Origin: JABRWC01 sp039961675
GTDB lineage: Bacteria > Planctomycetota > Phycisphaerae > UBA1845 > Fen-1342
Direction: 5' to 3'
Assembly: GCA_039961675.1 (NCBI GenBank)
Contig: JABRWC010000096.1
Coordinates: 1-15,526, forward strand
DNA: 15,526 nucleotides
Shown: one piece after another, positions 1 to 6,687 of the stretch
How the letters are laid out: the number at the start of each line of letters is the position of its first letter
Position numbering within the stretch: position 1 is the stretch's first letter
Translations under genes and position numbers: made by a program
The notes under the pieces: generated by a model
The model's database searches: none
The model's input: the letters and a program-made list of their open reading frames with translations, nothing else
What the model was told of the DNA's origin: nothing

Positions 1-362
1 ACTACGGCGGCCCCGGCGTGCAGCACATCGCGATGAACGTGCCGGACATCTGCGCCAGCGTGCGCGAGCTGCGCGGCCGCGACATCGACTTTCTGCGCGT
101 ACCCGACACGTACTACGATGACCTGCGCGAGCGCGTGGGCGAGATCGAGGAGGACTACGCGGAGCTGCGCGAGTTGGGCATCCTGGTGGACCGCGACGAA
201 GACGGCTACCTGCTCCAGATCTTCACGCAGCCGGTGCAGGACCGGCCGACGCTGTTCTTCGAGCTGATCGAGCGGCACGGCTGCCGGGGATTCGGCCAGG
301 GCAACTTCAAGGCCCTGTTCGTGAGTCTGGAGCGGGAGCAGGCGAAGCGGGGGAATCTGTAG
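1..362 (+). CDS. hpd: 4-hydroxyphenylpyruvate dioxygenase, C-terminal part (5' end outside window)
   Basis: This is the 3' end of a Fe(II)-dependent dioxygenase that converts 4-hydroxyphenylpyruvate to homogentisate in tyrosine catabolism, acting in the cytoplasm. The reading frame is open from base 3 and ends with TAG at 360-362. Visible family signatures, in order, are YGGPGVQHIA (the His at 24-26 matches the second iron-ligand histidine), VPDTYYDDLRERV, ILVDRDEDGYLLQIFT, and RPTLFFELIER (the Glu at 261-263 matches the iron-ligand glutamate). The tail GFGQGNFKALF...EREQ..RGNL is the usual C-terminus of the family. The GTG at 18 is an internal valine, not a start. The first iron-ligand histidine and the N-terminal half lie to the left of the window. 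No frameshift is visible. The identification is strong because the whole segment is collinear with known HPPD proteins. Confidence 0.95.
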   Translation, partial: YGGPGVQHIAMNVPDICASVRELRGRDIDFLRVPDTYYDDLRERVGEIEEDYAELRELGILVDRDEDGYLLQIFTQPVQDRPTLFFELIERHGCRGFGQGNFKALFVSLEREQAKRGNL

Positions 363-559
363 CGGGGGATCGTCGGCGTCGCGCCGGCGGTCGCCCGAAG
401 ACGCAAGTGCCTGCGTCGCCCCGATGCGTTGACCGTTCGGCGAATCCGCTTGTCGGCACCGGACATCCCCCGGATAGCGCCGTACGCGCAGCCGAAGCAC
501 ATTCGGGGCCAGTCGCCCTTTGCCACGATCGCAGAGCAGCGCGCAAACTGGAACCTTGC

Positions 560-1354
560 GTGACCGCTGCGGCGCTTGCCATCCTCGCCTCCCTCCTCGA
601 CCCCCTCATCGGCACGCTTTTTGCGCTGCCGCACCTGTCCCTGTTCCGGCGTCGCGAACGCCGCTGGAACTCCGCGCGCCGCCGGCGGCGTGGACTCGCG
701 ATCGTCCTCGGCGGAATCGAAGGCCCCAGCCTCGCCCAGCACGCCGTCGCGGCCGGGCTGATCCGCGGCGGCTGGCGCGGGGCCGTCGAGATTCAGCGCT
801 GGAACAGCGGCCTGCCACTGGTTCGGTGCTTCATCAATCTCATGAGCGCCGCGCGTCACGAGCGCGCGGCGGCGGCGCTGCGTGAGCACATTCGCGAATA
901 CCAGCGCGAGCATCCCGATCGCCCCATTCACCTGGTCGGAATCTCCGCCGGCTGCTGGATCGTGGTGCGCGCAACGGCGCGGCTCGACGCCGACGAAGCG
1001 GTTGACGCCGCGGTGCTGCTGGCTCCCGCCGTCTCGCAAAGCGCGGATTTCGATGCGGCCGCGCGGCGCTGCCGCGCGGGCGTGCACATCGTCCGCAGCC
1101 CGTGGGACTTCATGATGCTCGGGGTGTGCACGACGATCTTCGGCACGGCAGACCGCGTTCACGGCCCGTGCGCCGGATGGCTCGGGCTGCGGCGCACGAC
1201 GGCCGGCGTCACGGAACACGTTTGGCGCCGCGCGTGGGCGCGTCATGGCTACCTCGGCAGCCACTGCACCGCCACGGTGCCCGCGTTCATCGCCGGCGAG
1301 GTTGCGCCGCTGCTCCGCGGCGCCGGCGCTCCGGGCTACAATTCGGCGTCATGA
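560..1354 (+). CDS. alpha/beta-hydrolase-fold protein of unknown substrate
   Basis: A protein of about 264 residues with an alpha/beta-hydrolase nucleophile elbow, HLVGISAGCW, where GxSxG places the nucleophile at about Ser129. Asp183 in SPWDFMML and His229 or His235 in HGYLGSH are candidates for the rest of the triad. I assign these by position only. The first ~23 residues are hydrophobic and are followed by an Arg-rich stretch, which suggests a membrane anchor with the basic segment in the cytoplasm. The start is uncertain. I prefer GTG at 560, just before the hydrophobic stretch. An ATG at 407 in the same frame would add about 50 residues that look like non-coding sequence. No clear Shine-Dalgarno site precedes 560. 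The stop codon overlaps the ATG of rimJ by four bases (ATGA), suggesting translational coupling. The substrate cannot be told from sequence; a lipase, esterase or non-enzymatic role is possible. Confidence 0.7.
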   Translation: MTAAALAILASLLDPLIGTLFALPHLSLFRRRERRWNSARRRRRGLAIVLGGIEGPSLAQHAVAAGLIRGGWRGAVEIQRWNSGLPLVRCFINLMSAARHERAAAALREHIREYQREHPDRPIHLVGISAGCWIVVRATARLDADEAVDAAVLLAPAVSQSADFDAAARRCRAGVHIVRSPWDFMMLGVCTTIFGTADRVHGPCAGWLGLRRTTAGVTEHVWRRAWARHGYLGSHCTATVPAFIAGEVAPLLRGAGAPGYNSAS

Positions 1355-1917
1355 CCCGTGAGCCACCGCTCCTGGAAACGCCCCGGCTGCGGCTGCGGCT
1401 CGGGCGTCCGCCCGACATCCCGGCGATCATCGACTACTATCGGAGAAACCGCGATCACCTGGCGCCGTACATGCCCGCCCGGCCGGCCGGTTTCTACACG
1501 CCGGAGTTCTGGCGCGGCCGCCTGGGAACGCACCAGCGCGAGTTCACGGACGACCGCTCGGTGCGGTTGTTCGTGTTCGCCGCCGGCGACGAAGGGCGTG
1601 TGATCGGCACGGTCAGCTTCACGGAGTTCTGTCGCGGACCGCTCCAGGCCTGCTACCTGGGTTACACGCTCGACCACGCGGAGCAGGGCCGCGGCCTCAT
1701 GACCGAGGCGCTTGTCGTCGCGATTGCGTATGTCTTCGACGAACTCAAGCTCCACCGCATCATGGCCGGCTACGTGCCGACAAACGAGCGCAGCGCGAAC
1801 GTGCTGCGGCGGCTGGGCTTCACCGTCGAGGGTTACGCGCGGGACTACCTGCTGCTCAATGGACGCTGGCGAGACCACATCCTTACCAGCCTGGTCCATC
1901 CAGACTGGCGCACGTAG
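1351..1917 (+). CDS. rimJ: RimJ-type GNAT N-acetyltransferase
   Basis: A cytoplasmic acetyl-CoA-dependent acetyltransferase of 188 residues. In E. coli, RimJ acetylates the N-terminal alanine of ribosomal protein S5 and assists 30S maturation. The whole length follows the E. coli protein: an N-terminal LETPRLRLRLG strand, then YYRRNRDHLAPYMP, the RG.L.ACYLGYTLD strand, the acetyl-CoA pyrophosphate-binding loop EQGRGLMTEAL, LHRIMAGYVPTNERSANVL.RLGF, and the diagnostic C-terminal EGYARDYLLLNGRWRDHILTSL..PDW. Length is close to the usual 190 or so. The ATG at 1351 overlaps the stop of the preceding hydrolase gene as ATGA, so the two are probably co-transcribed. A TACAAT hexamer at 1337-1342 resembles a -10 box but lacks a suitably spaced -35 element. 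Other RimL/RimJ-like substrates are possible, but the C-terminal signature fits RimJ well. Confidence 0.85.
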   Translation: MTREPPLLETPRLRLRLGRPPDIPAIIDYYRRNRDHLAPYMPARPAGFYTPEFWRGRLGTHQREFTDDRSVRLFVFAAGDEGRVIGTVSFTEFCRGPLQACYLGYTLDHAEQGRGLMTEALVVAIAYVFDELKLHRIMAGYVPTNERSANVLRRLGFTVEGYARDYLLLNGRWRDHILTSLVHPDWRT

Positions 1918-1925
1918 ACCGCGCC

Positions 1926-1993
1926 GTCATACCCGCGAAAGCGGGAATCCACCCGGCGCCGAAAGAACTGGCCCCCCGATTTCGCGGGGTGAC
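1926..1993. repeat. inverted pair of short hairpin repeats (REP/BIME-like), copy 1
   Basis: Two related 26-nt units face each other across a 16-nt spacer (1952-1967). The left unit (1926-1951) starts GTCA, contains the hairpin CCCGC-GAAA-GCGGG (1932-1945, a GNRA-type tetraloop) and ends TCCA. The right unit (1968-1993) is its degenerate reverse complement, starting CTGG and ending TGAC. Each unit can fold alone, or the two can pair into one long imperfect stem. The element sits between rimJ and the next gene. A second pair of the same layout lies at 12589-12657. Possible roles are 3'-end protection, weak transcription termination, or just a dispersed REP-like sequence. No transposase is nearby. 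Confidence 0.8.
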
Positions 1994-2109
1994 GAAGCGC
2001 GCCGGACCACCGTGTCCAACGTCTCGCACTGCAACCGCCGAGCCGGGCTGCCCGCGTTCCGGGAGATCGGGTCCGCCTCGGACATTACCGGTCCATCTCA
2101 CAGCACGCG

Positions 2110-2138
2110 TTGCCCGACTCGCGCCGCGCCCGTACCAT
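2110..2138 (+). promoter_or_regulatory. possible sigma-70-type promoter for the beta-CASP nuclease gene
   Basis: TTGCCC (2110-2115) and TACCAT (2133-2138) are separated by 17 nt and lie 21 nt upstream of the ATG at 2160. Each hexamer matches the consensus at four of six positions. In a GC-rich genome such matches arise by chance, so this is only a plausible site. Its spacing and position are right. Confidence 0.4.
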
Positions 2139-2159
2139 GCCGCCGCTTCGGAGCAGACC

Positions 2160-3557
2160 ATGGTCGAACTCCTGTTCCACGGCGCCGCGGGCGAAGTCAC
2201 CGGCTCGATGCACATGGTCCGCGCCGACGATCACTGGATCGCGCTCGACTGCGGCCTGTTCCAGGGCCGCCGCGCCGAATCCGAGGAGAAGAACCGCGAG
2301 TGGCCGATGCCGCCCAGGGACATCCACGCGGTCATTCTCTCTCACGCGCATACGGACCACTCCGGCCGCCTGCCGCTGCTGGCCAAGGACGGCTTCGAGG
2401 GCACGATTTTCTGCACGCCCGCAACGCGCGACCTGTGCGCCATCATGCTGCCCGACTCGGCGCACGTGCAGGAGGAAGACACCGCGTACCTCAACAAGCG
2501 CCGGCGGCGCAAGGGGCTTGATCCGGTCGAGCCGCTCTACGGCTATCGCGACGCGCTGGCGGCGGTGCAGCAGATGCAGAGCGTCGCGTGCGACCGCTGG
2601 TTCCAGGCCGGACCGGGCGTGCTGGCGCGCTTCAACGAGGCCGGGCACATGCTCGGTTCGGCCGGCGTGCAGCTCGAGTTCGGAAAGCGCAACGGGCGCA
2701 CGCCGTCGCTCTACTTCACCGGCGACCTCGGCCGGCCCGACAAGCCGATCATCCGCGACCCGGCCCCGCTGCCGGAGTGCGACACGATCATCTGCGAGAG
2801 CACGTACGGCGGCCGCAAGAGCGAGACGATCGACGCGGCGAAGGACCGGTTCATCGAGACGGTGAAGCGCACCTGGTCGCGCGGCGGCAAGGTGATCATC
2901 CCGGCGTTCTCGGTGGGGCGCACGCAGACGATCGTGTACTTCATCCACGAGAGCATGGTGTCGGGGGCGTTGCCGCGCTACCCGGTGTTCGTCGACAGCC
3001 CGCTGAGCGTGAACGCCACCGACGTGTTCCGCATGCACCCCGAATGTTACGACGCCGAGGCGCGCGCGTTTCAGAAGGTCACCGGCGACATCCTCGGCTC
3101 GGGCTGCTGCACGTACGTCCGCGACGTGGAGGAGAGCAAGCGGCTGAACGAGCGCAAGGATCCCTGCATCATCATCTCGGCCAGCGGCATGTGCGAAGCC
3201 GGCCGCATCCGCCACCACATCAAGAACAACGTCGCGAACCCGCGGAACACGCTGCTGTTCCCCGGCTACCAGGCGCGCAACACGCTCGGCCGCAAGCTCG
3301 TGGACGGCGCCCGGAAGATCACGCTCTTCCATGAAGATTTCGAAGTCCGCGCGGAGGTCGTACAGATTCACGGCTTCAGCGGCCATGCCGATCAGTCGGA
3401 ATTGCTCGACAAGCTCGCGCCGCTGGTGCGCGCCGCGCGGCATGTGTTCCTCGTTCACGGCGAGGAGGAGCAGAGCTCCGTGCTGGCGAAACTGCTGAGC
3501 GAGCGCGCGTTTGAACACGTGGAGATCGCCGAGCGCGGGCGACGACTGACGCTCTGA
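2160..3557 (+). CDS. metallo-beta-lactamase fold/beta-CASP ribonuclease (CPSF73/RNase J-like superfamily, KH-less)
   Basis: A 465-residue cytoplasmic zinc-dependent RNA-processing nuclease of the MBL/beta-CASP group, related to bacterial YsciH-like and archaeal/eukaryotic CPSF proteins. Metal-site motifs are complete: HAHTDHSG (His62, His64, Asp66, His67), GHMLGSA (His163) and YFTGDLGRP (Asp189). The beta-CASP motifs follow: acidic motif A in CESTYGGR (Glu213), motif B in GFSGHADQSE (His409) and motif C in FLVHGEEEQ (His433). Between them are IIPAFSVGRTQ, FVDSPLSVNAT and IISASGMCEAGRIRHHIKNN, all typical of this group. Length is normal for the single-domain members. The start at 2160 is supported by GGAG at 2150-2153 and by similarity beginning at VELLFHGAAGEVTGS. 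Longer readings into the upstream repeat region are unlikely. No RNase J-specific C-terminal domain is present. The exact RNA target is unknown. Confidence 0.92.
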   Translation: MVELLFHGAAGEVTGSMHMVRADDHWIALDCGLFQGRRAESEEKNREWPMPPRDIHAVILSHAHTDHSGRLPLLAKDGFEGTIFCTPATRDLCAIMLPDSAHVQEEDTAYLNKRRRRKGLDPVEPLYGYRDALAAVQQMQSVACDRWFQAGPGVLARFNEAGHMLGSAGVQLEFGKRNGRTPSLYFTGDLGRPDKPIIRDPAPLPECDTIICESTYGGRKSETIDAAKDRFIETVKRTWSRGGKVIIPAFSVGRTQTIVYFIHESMVSGALPRYPVFVDSPLSVNATDVFRMHPECYDAEARAFQKVTGDILGSGCCTYVRDVEESKRLNERKDPCIIISASGMCEAGRIRHHIKNNVANPRNTLLFPGYQARNTLGRKLVDGARKITLFHEDFEVRAEVVQIHGFSGHADQSELLDKLAPLVRAARHVFLVHGEEEQSSVLAKLLSERAFEHVEIAERGRRLTL

Positions 3558-3663
3558 CGCAAGGCGCGCTCAACCGCGGCGCCCAGCGCAAAACGAGTAC
3601 GGGCATCGCCGGTTCGTACCGGGTTCACGAATTTGAAATCCAACCCTGGCGCGACCGCGTACG

Positions 3664-6156
3664 ATGAGAAGCCGCAGAGTGTTTCGCCGAACGCTGGCAC
3701 ATGCGTGGAGCCTTCTCCTGATGCTTATCCGCCCCGCGGTCCTTGCGCTCACAGTCATCGCCTCGAGCTCGTGCTCGACCGCTTCGGTCGCGGAGCCCGT
3801 GGCGGCGATCACGTCCGGCGACGCGACGATGATTCACGGCTGGTTCCGCAACCAGACCTACGCGCAGCTCGTGACCAACGGCCACGTGCCGGCCGGGTCG
3901 ATCAGCATCGACCTCTACGACCCGCCGATCGTCGGCGGCCCGACTGCCGGCCTGCTCTGGTTTGACGCAATCGGCGCCGACGGTGGGCGCGTCCCGCCCG
4001 GCTCGGTCGTCCATCGCGCCGAGCTGACGCTCACCACGACCAACGCCGGCGCGGGCGCCCGCCTGCACCGCCTGCTCCAGCCCTGGAGCGACGGCATCAC
4101 CTGGGCCGGCAGCTTCGGCGGCAACGGAATCCAGGCGGACGACGTGGAGGCGCGCGCCGCGGCCGACGTCGACACCGGCGTCATGTCGCTCGGCGCACAC
4201 ACGTTCGATGTCACCGCGGCGGTGCAGGCATGGGCCGACGGAGCGGCAAACTACGGCTGGGCGCTCTTGCCGCTCGGCGTCAACGGGTGGGACCTGGCGG
4301 TGTTCGACGCGATTGACGAAGCGCAGCGCCCGCGACTCTCCGTGCTGTTCGGCCCGCCTGCGGCGCGCGTCATGGTCGCCACCGGCGACGTGATGCAGAC
4401 TTCGGTGGTCGTGCTGGTGCAGCCGACGCTCGCGGGAAACGTGGACGTGCGCGTCGCGCGCGACCCGGCGTTCTCCGACCTGGTCGCCGAGTTCCAGTCC
4501 CCTGTCCCGAACGTGTCCGTGCCGCTCAAGACCGAGCTGATCAACCTGACCGCCGGGACGCGCTACTACGTCGAGGCGCGGGACGCCGGCGGCGCTTCGC
4601 GCGTGGCGACGTTCGTCACGCCTGCGCCGGTTGACGAGCGGCGCGGCTTGCGCTTCGGCGTCACCGGCGACTGGCGCGGCGAACTGGCGCCGTATCCGGC
4701 CGTCTCGAACGTCGCGTCGCGCCAGCTCGACTTCTTCGTCGCGCTCGGCGACACCATCTACGCCGACGTGCCGTCTCCCGCCGTTCCCGCGCCGCAGTGC
4801 CTCACGCTGGACGACTTCCGCCGTAAGCACGCCGAGGTCTACGCCGACGCGCTCGGCCAGACGTCCTTGGCGGACATTCGCGCGACCACCGCCTGGTTCA
4901 GCGACCTCGACGACCACGAGGTGACGAACGATTTCGCCGGCGGCGCCGACCCCAACAGCCACCCGCTCTTTGCCGGCGCGGACGGCGAGTTCATCAACCA
5001 GACGCCGCTGTTCGAAGCCGCGCTCCAGGCGTTCCACGAGCAGCATCCGATCGCGGAAGAGATTTACGGCGACACGGGAGACGCTCGCACCGCGGGCAGG
5101 CGCAAGCTGTACCGCGCCCGGCGGTTCGGACGCGACGCGGCGGTTTTCATGCTCGACGCGCGCTCGTTCCGCGACGAGGAGATTCCCGGCCTGCTGGACC
5201 TGGGCGGCAGCGCGGAGCAGTTTTTCCAGGACTCGTTCGAGCCGGGGCGCACGATGCTGGGCGCTGCGCAGCTCGAGGAGCTTCAGGATGACCTGCTGGC
5301 GGCCGGCGACGCGGGCGTCACCTGGAAGTTCGTCCTGGTGCCGGAACCGATCCAGAACCTCGGACCGCTCATGGGTGAAGACCGCTTTGAAGGCTACGCC
5401 TGGGAACGCACGCAGCTCTTGCGGTTCATCGACGAGCACGACATCCGCAACGTCGTGTTCATCGCGGCCGACATTCACTGCACGATCGTCAACAACATCG
5501 AGTACCAGCTCGAGTACGGCCAGCCGCAGATCCTGACTGACACGTGGGAAATCTCGACGGGCGCGGTCGCATACGCGGCGCCGTTCGGTCCCACGGTCGC
5601 AAGCATCGTCGCGGCGATCCCGGTCTTCGGCCCGCTGTTCGAGCTGCTCTACAACAGCCTCGACCGCGACGGGAAGGACCAGCTCCTGGCCGGCGCCATG
5701 AATTCGCTCCTGGAGGGGTGGGGCTTGGACCCGATCGGCCTGGACGGCTCGGGCATCCCGGCCACGCTGCTGGCGGGTTCGTGGGTCAGCCTGCATACGT
5801 ACGGCTGGACGGAGTTCAGCGTCGACTCCGCGACGCAGCGGCTCACCGTCACCACCTACGGCATCGACTGGTACGACCGCGACGAGCTGCTGGCCGACCC
5901 GATCGGCGTCGTCAGCCGGACGCCGCAAATTGTCTCCCAGTTCGTCGTGGATGCGGTGATCGTGCCGCCTCCTTGCGCCGGCGACCTGAACGGCGACGCA
6001 GCGGTGAACCTCGAAGACCTGTCCACGCTGCTGAGCCACTTCGGCCAGGTCGGCGGTGCGACGCTGGAGCAGGGCGACATCGACGGCGACGGGAACGTGA
6101 CGCTCGCCGACCTCAGCGCGCTGCTGGAGGCGTTCGGCACGGCGTGCGCCGGGTGA
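3664..6156 (+). CDS. secreted PhoD-like phosphatase/phosphodiesterase with DNRLRE-like N-terminal module and C-terminal dockerin
   Basis: An exported protein of about 830 residues. A signal region covers ~1-44. Residues ~50-235 resemble the beta-rich DNRLRE type of domain (AELTLTTTNAGAGARLHRLLQPW, FDVTAAVQAWADGAANYGWALLP). Residues ~237-320 look like the fibronectin-like PhoD N-domain. The catalytic PhoD-type metallophosphoesterase follows, with TGDWRG (Asp336), ALGDTIYAD (Asp363), DLDDHEVTNDF (His418) and AADIHCTI (His605). The C-terminus (~773-827) is a dockerin-like pair, GDLNGDAAVNLEDL and GDIDGDGNVTLADL, expected to bind calcium. PhoD enzymes hydrolyse phosphomono- and diesters using Fe/Ca. 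The start is ambiguous. ATG 3664 gives an SRRVFRR twin-arginine-like motif, fitting the Tat export known for PhoD. ATG 3721 has a GGAG upstream and a compact Sec-type signal, with 811 residues. The gene stands alone and converges on ybeY. Confidence 0.85.
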   Translation: MRSRRVFRRTLAHAWSLLLMLIRPAVLALTVIASSSCSTASVAEPVAAITSGDATMIHGWFRNQTYAQLVTNGHVPAGSISIDLYDPPIVGGPTAGLLWFDAIGADGGRVPPGSVVHRAELTLTTTNAGAGARLHRLLQPWSDGITWAGSFGGNGIQADDVEARAAADVDTGVMSLGAHTFDVTAAVQAWADGAANYGWALLPLGVNGWDLAVFDAIDEAQRPRLSVLFGPPAARVMVATGDVMQTSVVVLVQPTLAGNVDVRVARDPAFSDLVAEFQSPVPNVSVPLKTELINLTAGTRYYVEARDAGGASRVATFVTPAPVDERRGLRFGVTGDWRGELAPYPAVSNVASRQLDFFVALGDTIYADVPSPAVPAPQCLTLDDFRRKHAEVYADALGQTSLADIRATTAWFSDLDDHEVTNDFAGGADPNSHPLFAGADGEFINQTPLFEAALQAFHEQHPIAEEIYGDTGDARTAGRRKLYRARRFGRDAAVFMLDARSFRDEEIPGLLDLGGSAEQFFQDSFEPGRTMLGAAQLEELQDDLLAAGDAGVTWKFVLVPEPIQNLGPLMGEDRFEGYAWERTQLLRFIDEHDIRNVVFIAADIHCTIVNNIEYQLEYGQPQILTDTWEISTGAVAYAAPFGPTVASIVAAIPVFGPLFELLYNSLDRDGKDQLLAGAMNSLLEGWGLDPIGLDGSGIPATLLAGSWVSLHTYGWTEFSVDSATQRLTVTTYGIDWYDRDELLADPIGVVSRTPQIVSQFVVDAVIVPPPCAGDLNGDAAVNLEDLSTLLSHFGQVGGATLEQGDIDGDGNVTLADLSALLEAFGTACAG

Positions 6157-6162
6157 GCGGAT

Positions 6163-6179
6163 CGGTCGCAATTCGACCG
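6163..6179. terminator. possible bidirectional terminator hairpin between convergent genes
   Basis: CGGTCG and CGACCG form a perfect 6-bp stem around a 5-nt loop, in the 33-nt gap between the stops of the PhoD-like gene and ybeY. There is no T-run on either strand, so intrinsic termination is uncertain. Position is the main argument. Confidence 0.35.
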
Positions 6180-6189
6180 CCGGCCCGGT

Positions 6190-6687
6190 TCATCCATTTC
6201 CGCGAACGCCTGCCCCCTCCGCGAACACGCGCCCCAGGCCCAGCTCGGCGAGCAGCGCGTCTTCGCGCGCGTGCATGCGGCGAAACCCGGCTGGATCGTG
6301 ATCGTCGTACCCCGCCAGGTGCAGCACGCCATGCACCACGTACAGTGCCAGCTCCGCGCGCAGTGCTCGCCGGGACCGCGCGCCGGCCCCTCCCCGCGCG
6401 CGCCGTGCCGCCACGTCCGCACATACCACGATGTCGCCCTCGATGAGCCGCCGGCGGCGATCGGTCCCCAGGTCGAACGTGAGCACATCGGTCGCGCTGC
6501 GTTGTCCGCGATGCCGCTCGTGCAACCGCGCCATGGCGCGCCGCCCGACGACCACGATCGCCAGCTCGCCTGACCGGAATCGCTCGGATGCGGCTGCGTG
6601 TCGCGCCGCGCGGCGCAGCACGGCCGCCACAGACGAATCCCCCCGCACGCGCCAATCCACCTCGATCGTTAACCGTCGCGAGCTCAT
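6190..6687 (-). CDS. ybeY: YbeY-type endoribonuclease / 16S rRNA maturation factor
   Basis: A 165-residue cytoplasmic metalloprotein of the YbeY family, involved in 3'-end maturation of 16S rRNA and in ribosome quality control. The body shows RAMARLHERHRGQRSATDVLTF, EGDIVVCADVA and ELALYVVHGVLHLAGYDDHD...MHARED, the usual order of family motifs. The zinc site normally reads HGxLHLxGYDH. Here the segment is HGVLHLAGYDDHD, so the third histidine is one residue later than in the common form. The start ATG (6687-6685) overlaps the TGA of the upstream pgpH-like gene by four bases, indicating coupled translation. Although the frame is open for much longer upstream, that stretch lies antisense-free inside pgpH in another frame and is not part of this gene. 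The cluster order phoH, pgpH/yqfF, ybeY is the one known from Bacillus and many other bacteria, which supports the call. Confidence 0.93.
   Translation of the reverse strand: MSSRRLTIEVDWRVRGDSSVAAVLRRAARHAAASERFRSGELAIVVVGRRAMARLHERHRGQRSATDVLTFDLGTDRRRRLIEGDIVVCADVAARRARGGAGARSRRALRAELALYVVHGVLHLAGYDDHDPAGFRRMHAREDALLAELGLGRVFAEGAGVRGNG

Noticed and set aside
407..559. N-terminal extension of the alpha/beta hydrolase
   Set aside because: The added residues have no family similarity and irregular codon use, and precede the hydrophobic segment that suits the GTG start at 560. Some uncertainty remains.
1337..1342. TACAAT as a full promoter for rimJ
   Set aside because: No -35 element lies 15-19 nt upstream, and the overlapping stop/start already explains expression with the preceding gene.
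2085..3518. 477-codon open frame antisense to the beta-CASP nuclease
   Set aside because: The plus-strand frame carries every catalytic motif of its family; the antisense product is His/Arg/Val-rich without domains.
3751..3780. Lipobox in the PhoD-like signal (SSSC)
   Set aside because: The residues before Cys (I-A-S-S-S-C) lack the usual Leu at -3, so ordinary signal cleavage further on, near SVA-EP, is more likely.
3625..6171. 848-codon open frame on the minus strand opposite the PhoD-like gene
   Set aside because: It is Arg/Val/Ala-rich without motifs and mirrors the third-position GC bias of the plus-strand gene, whose metal-site and dockerin motifs are clear.
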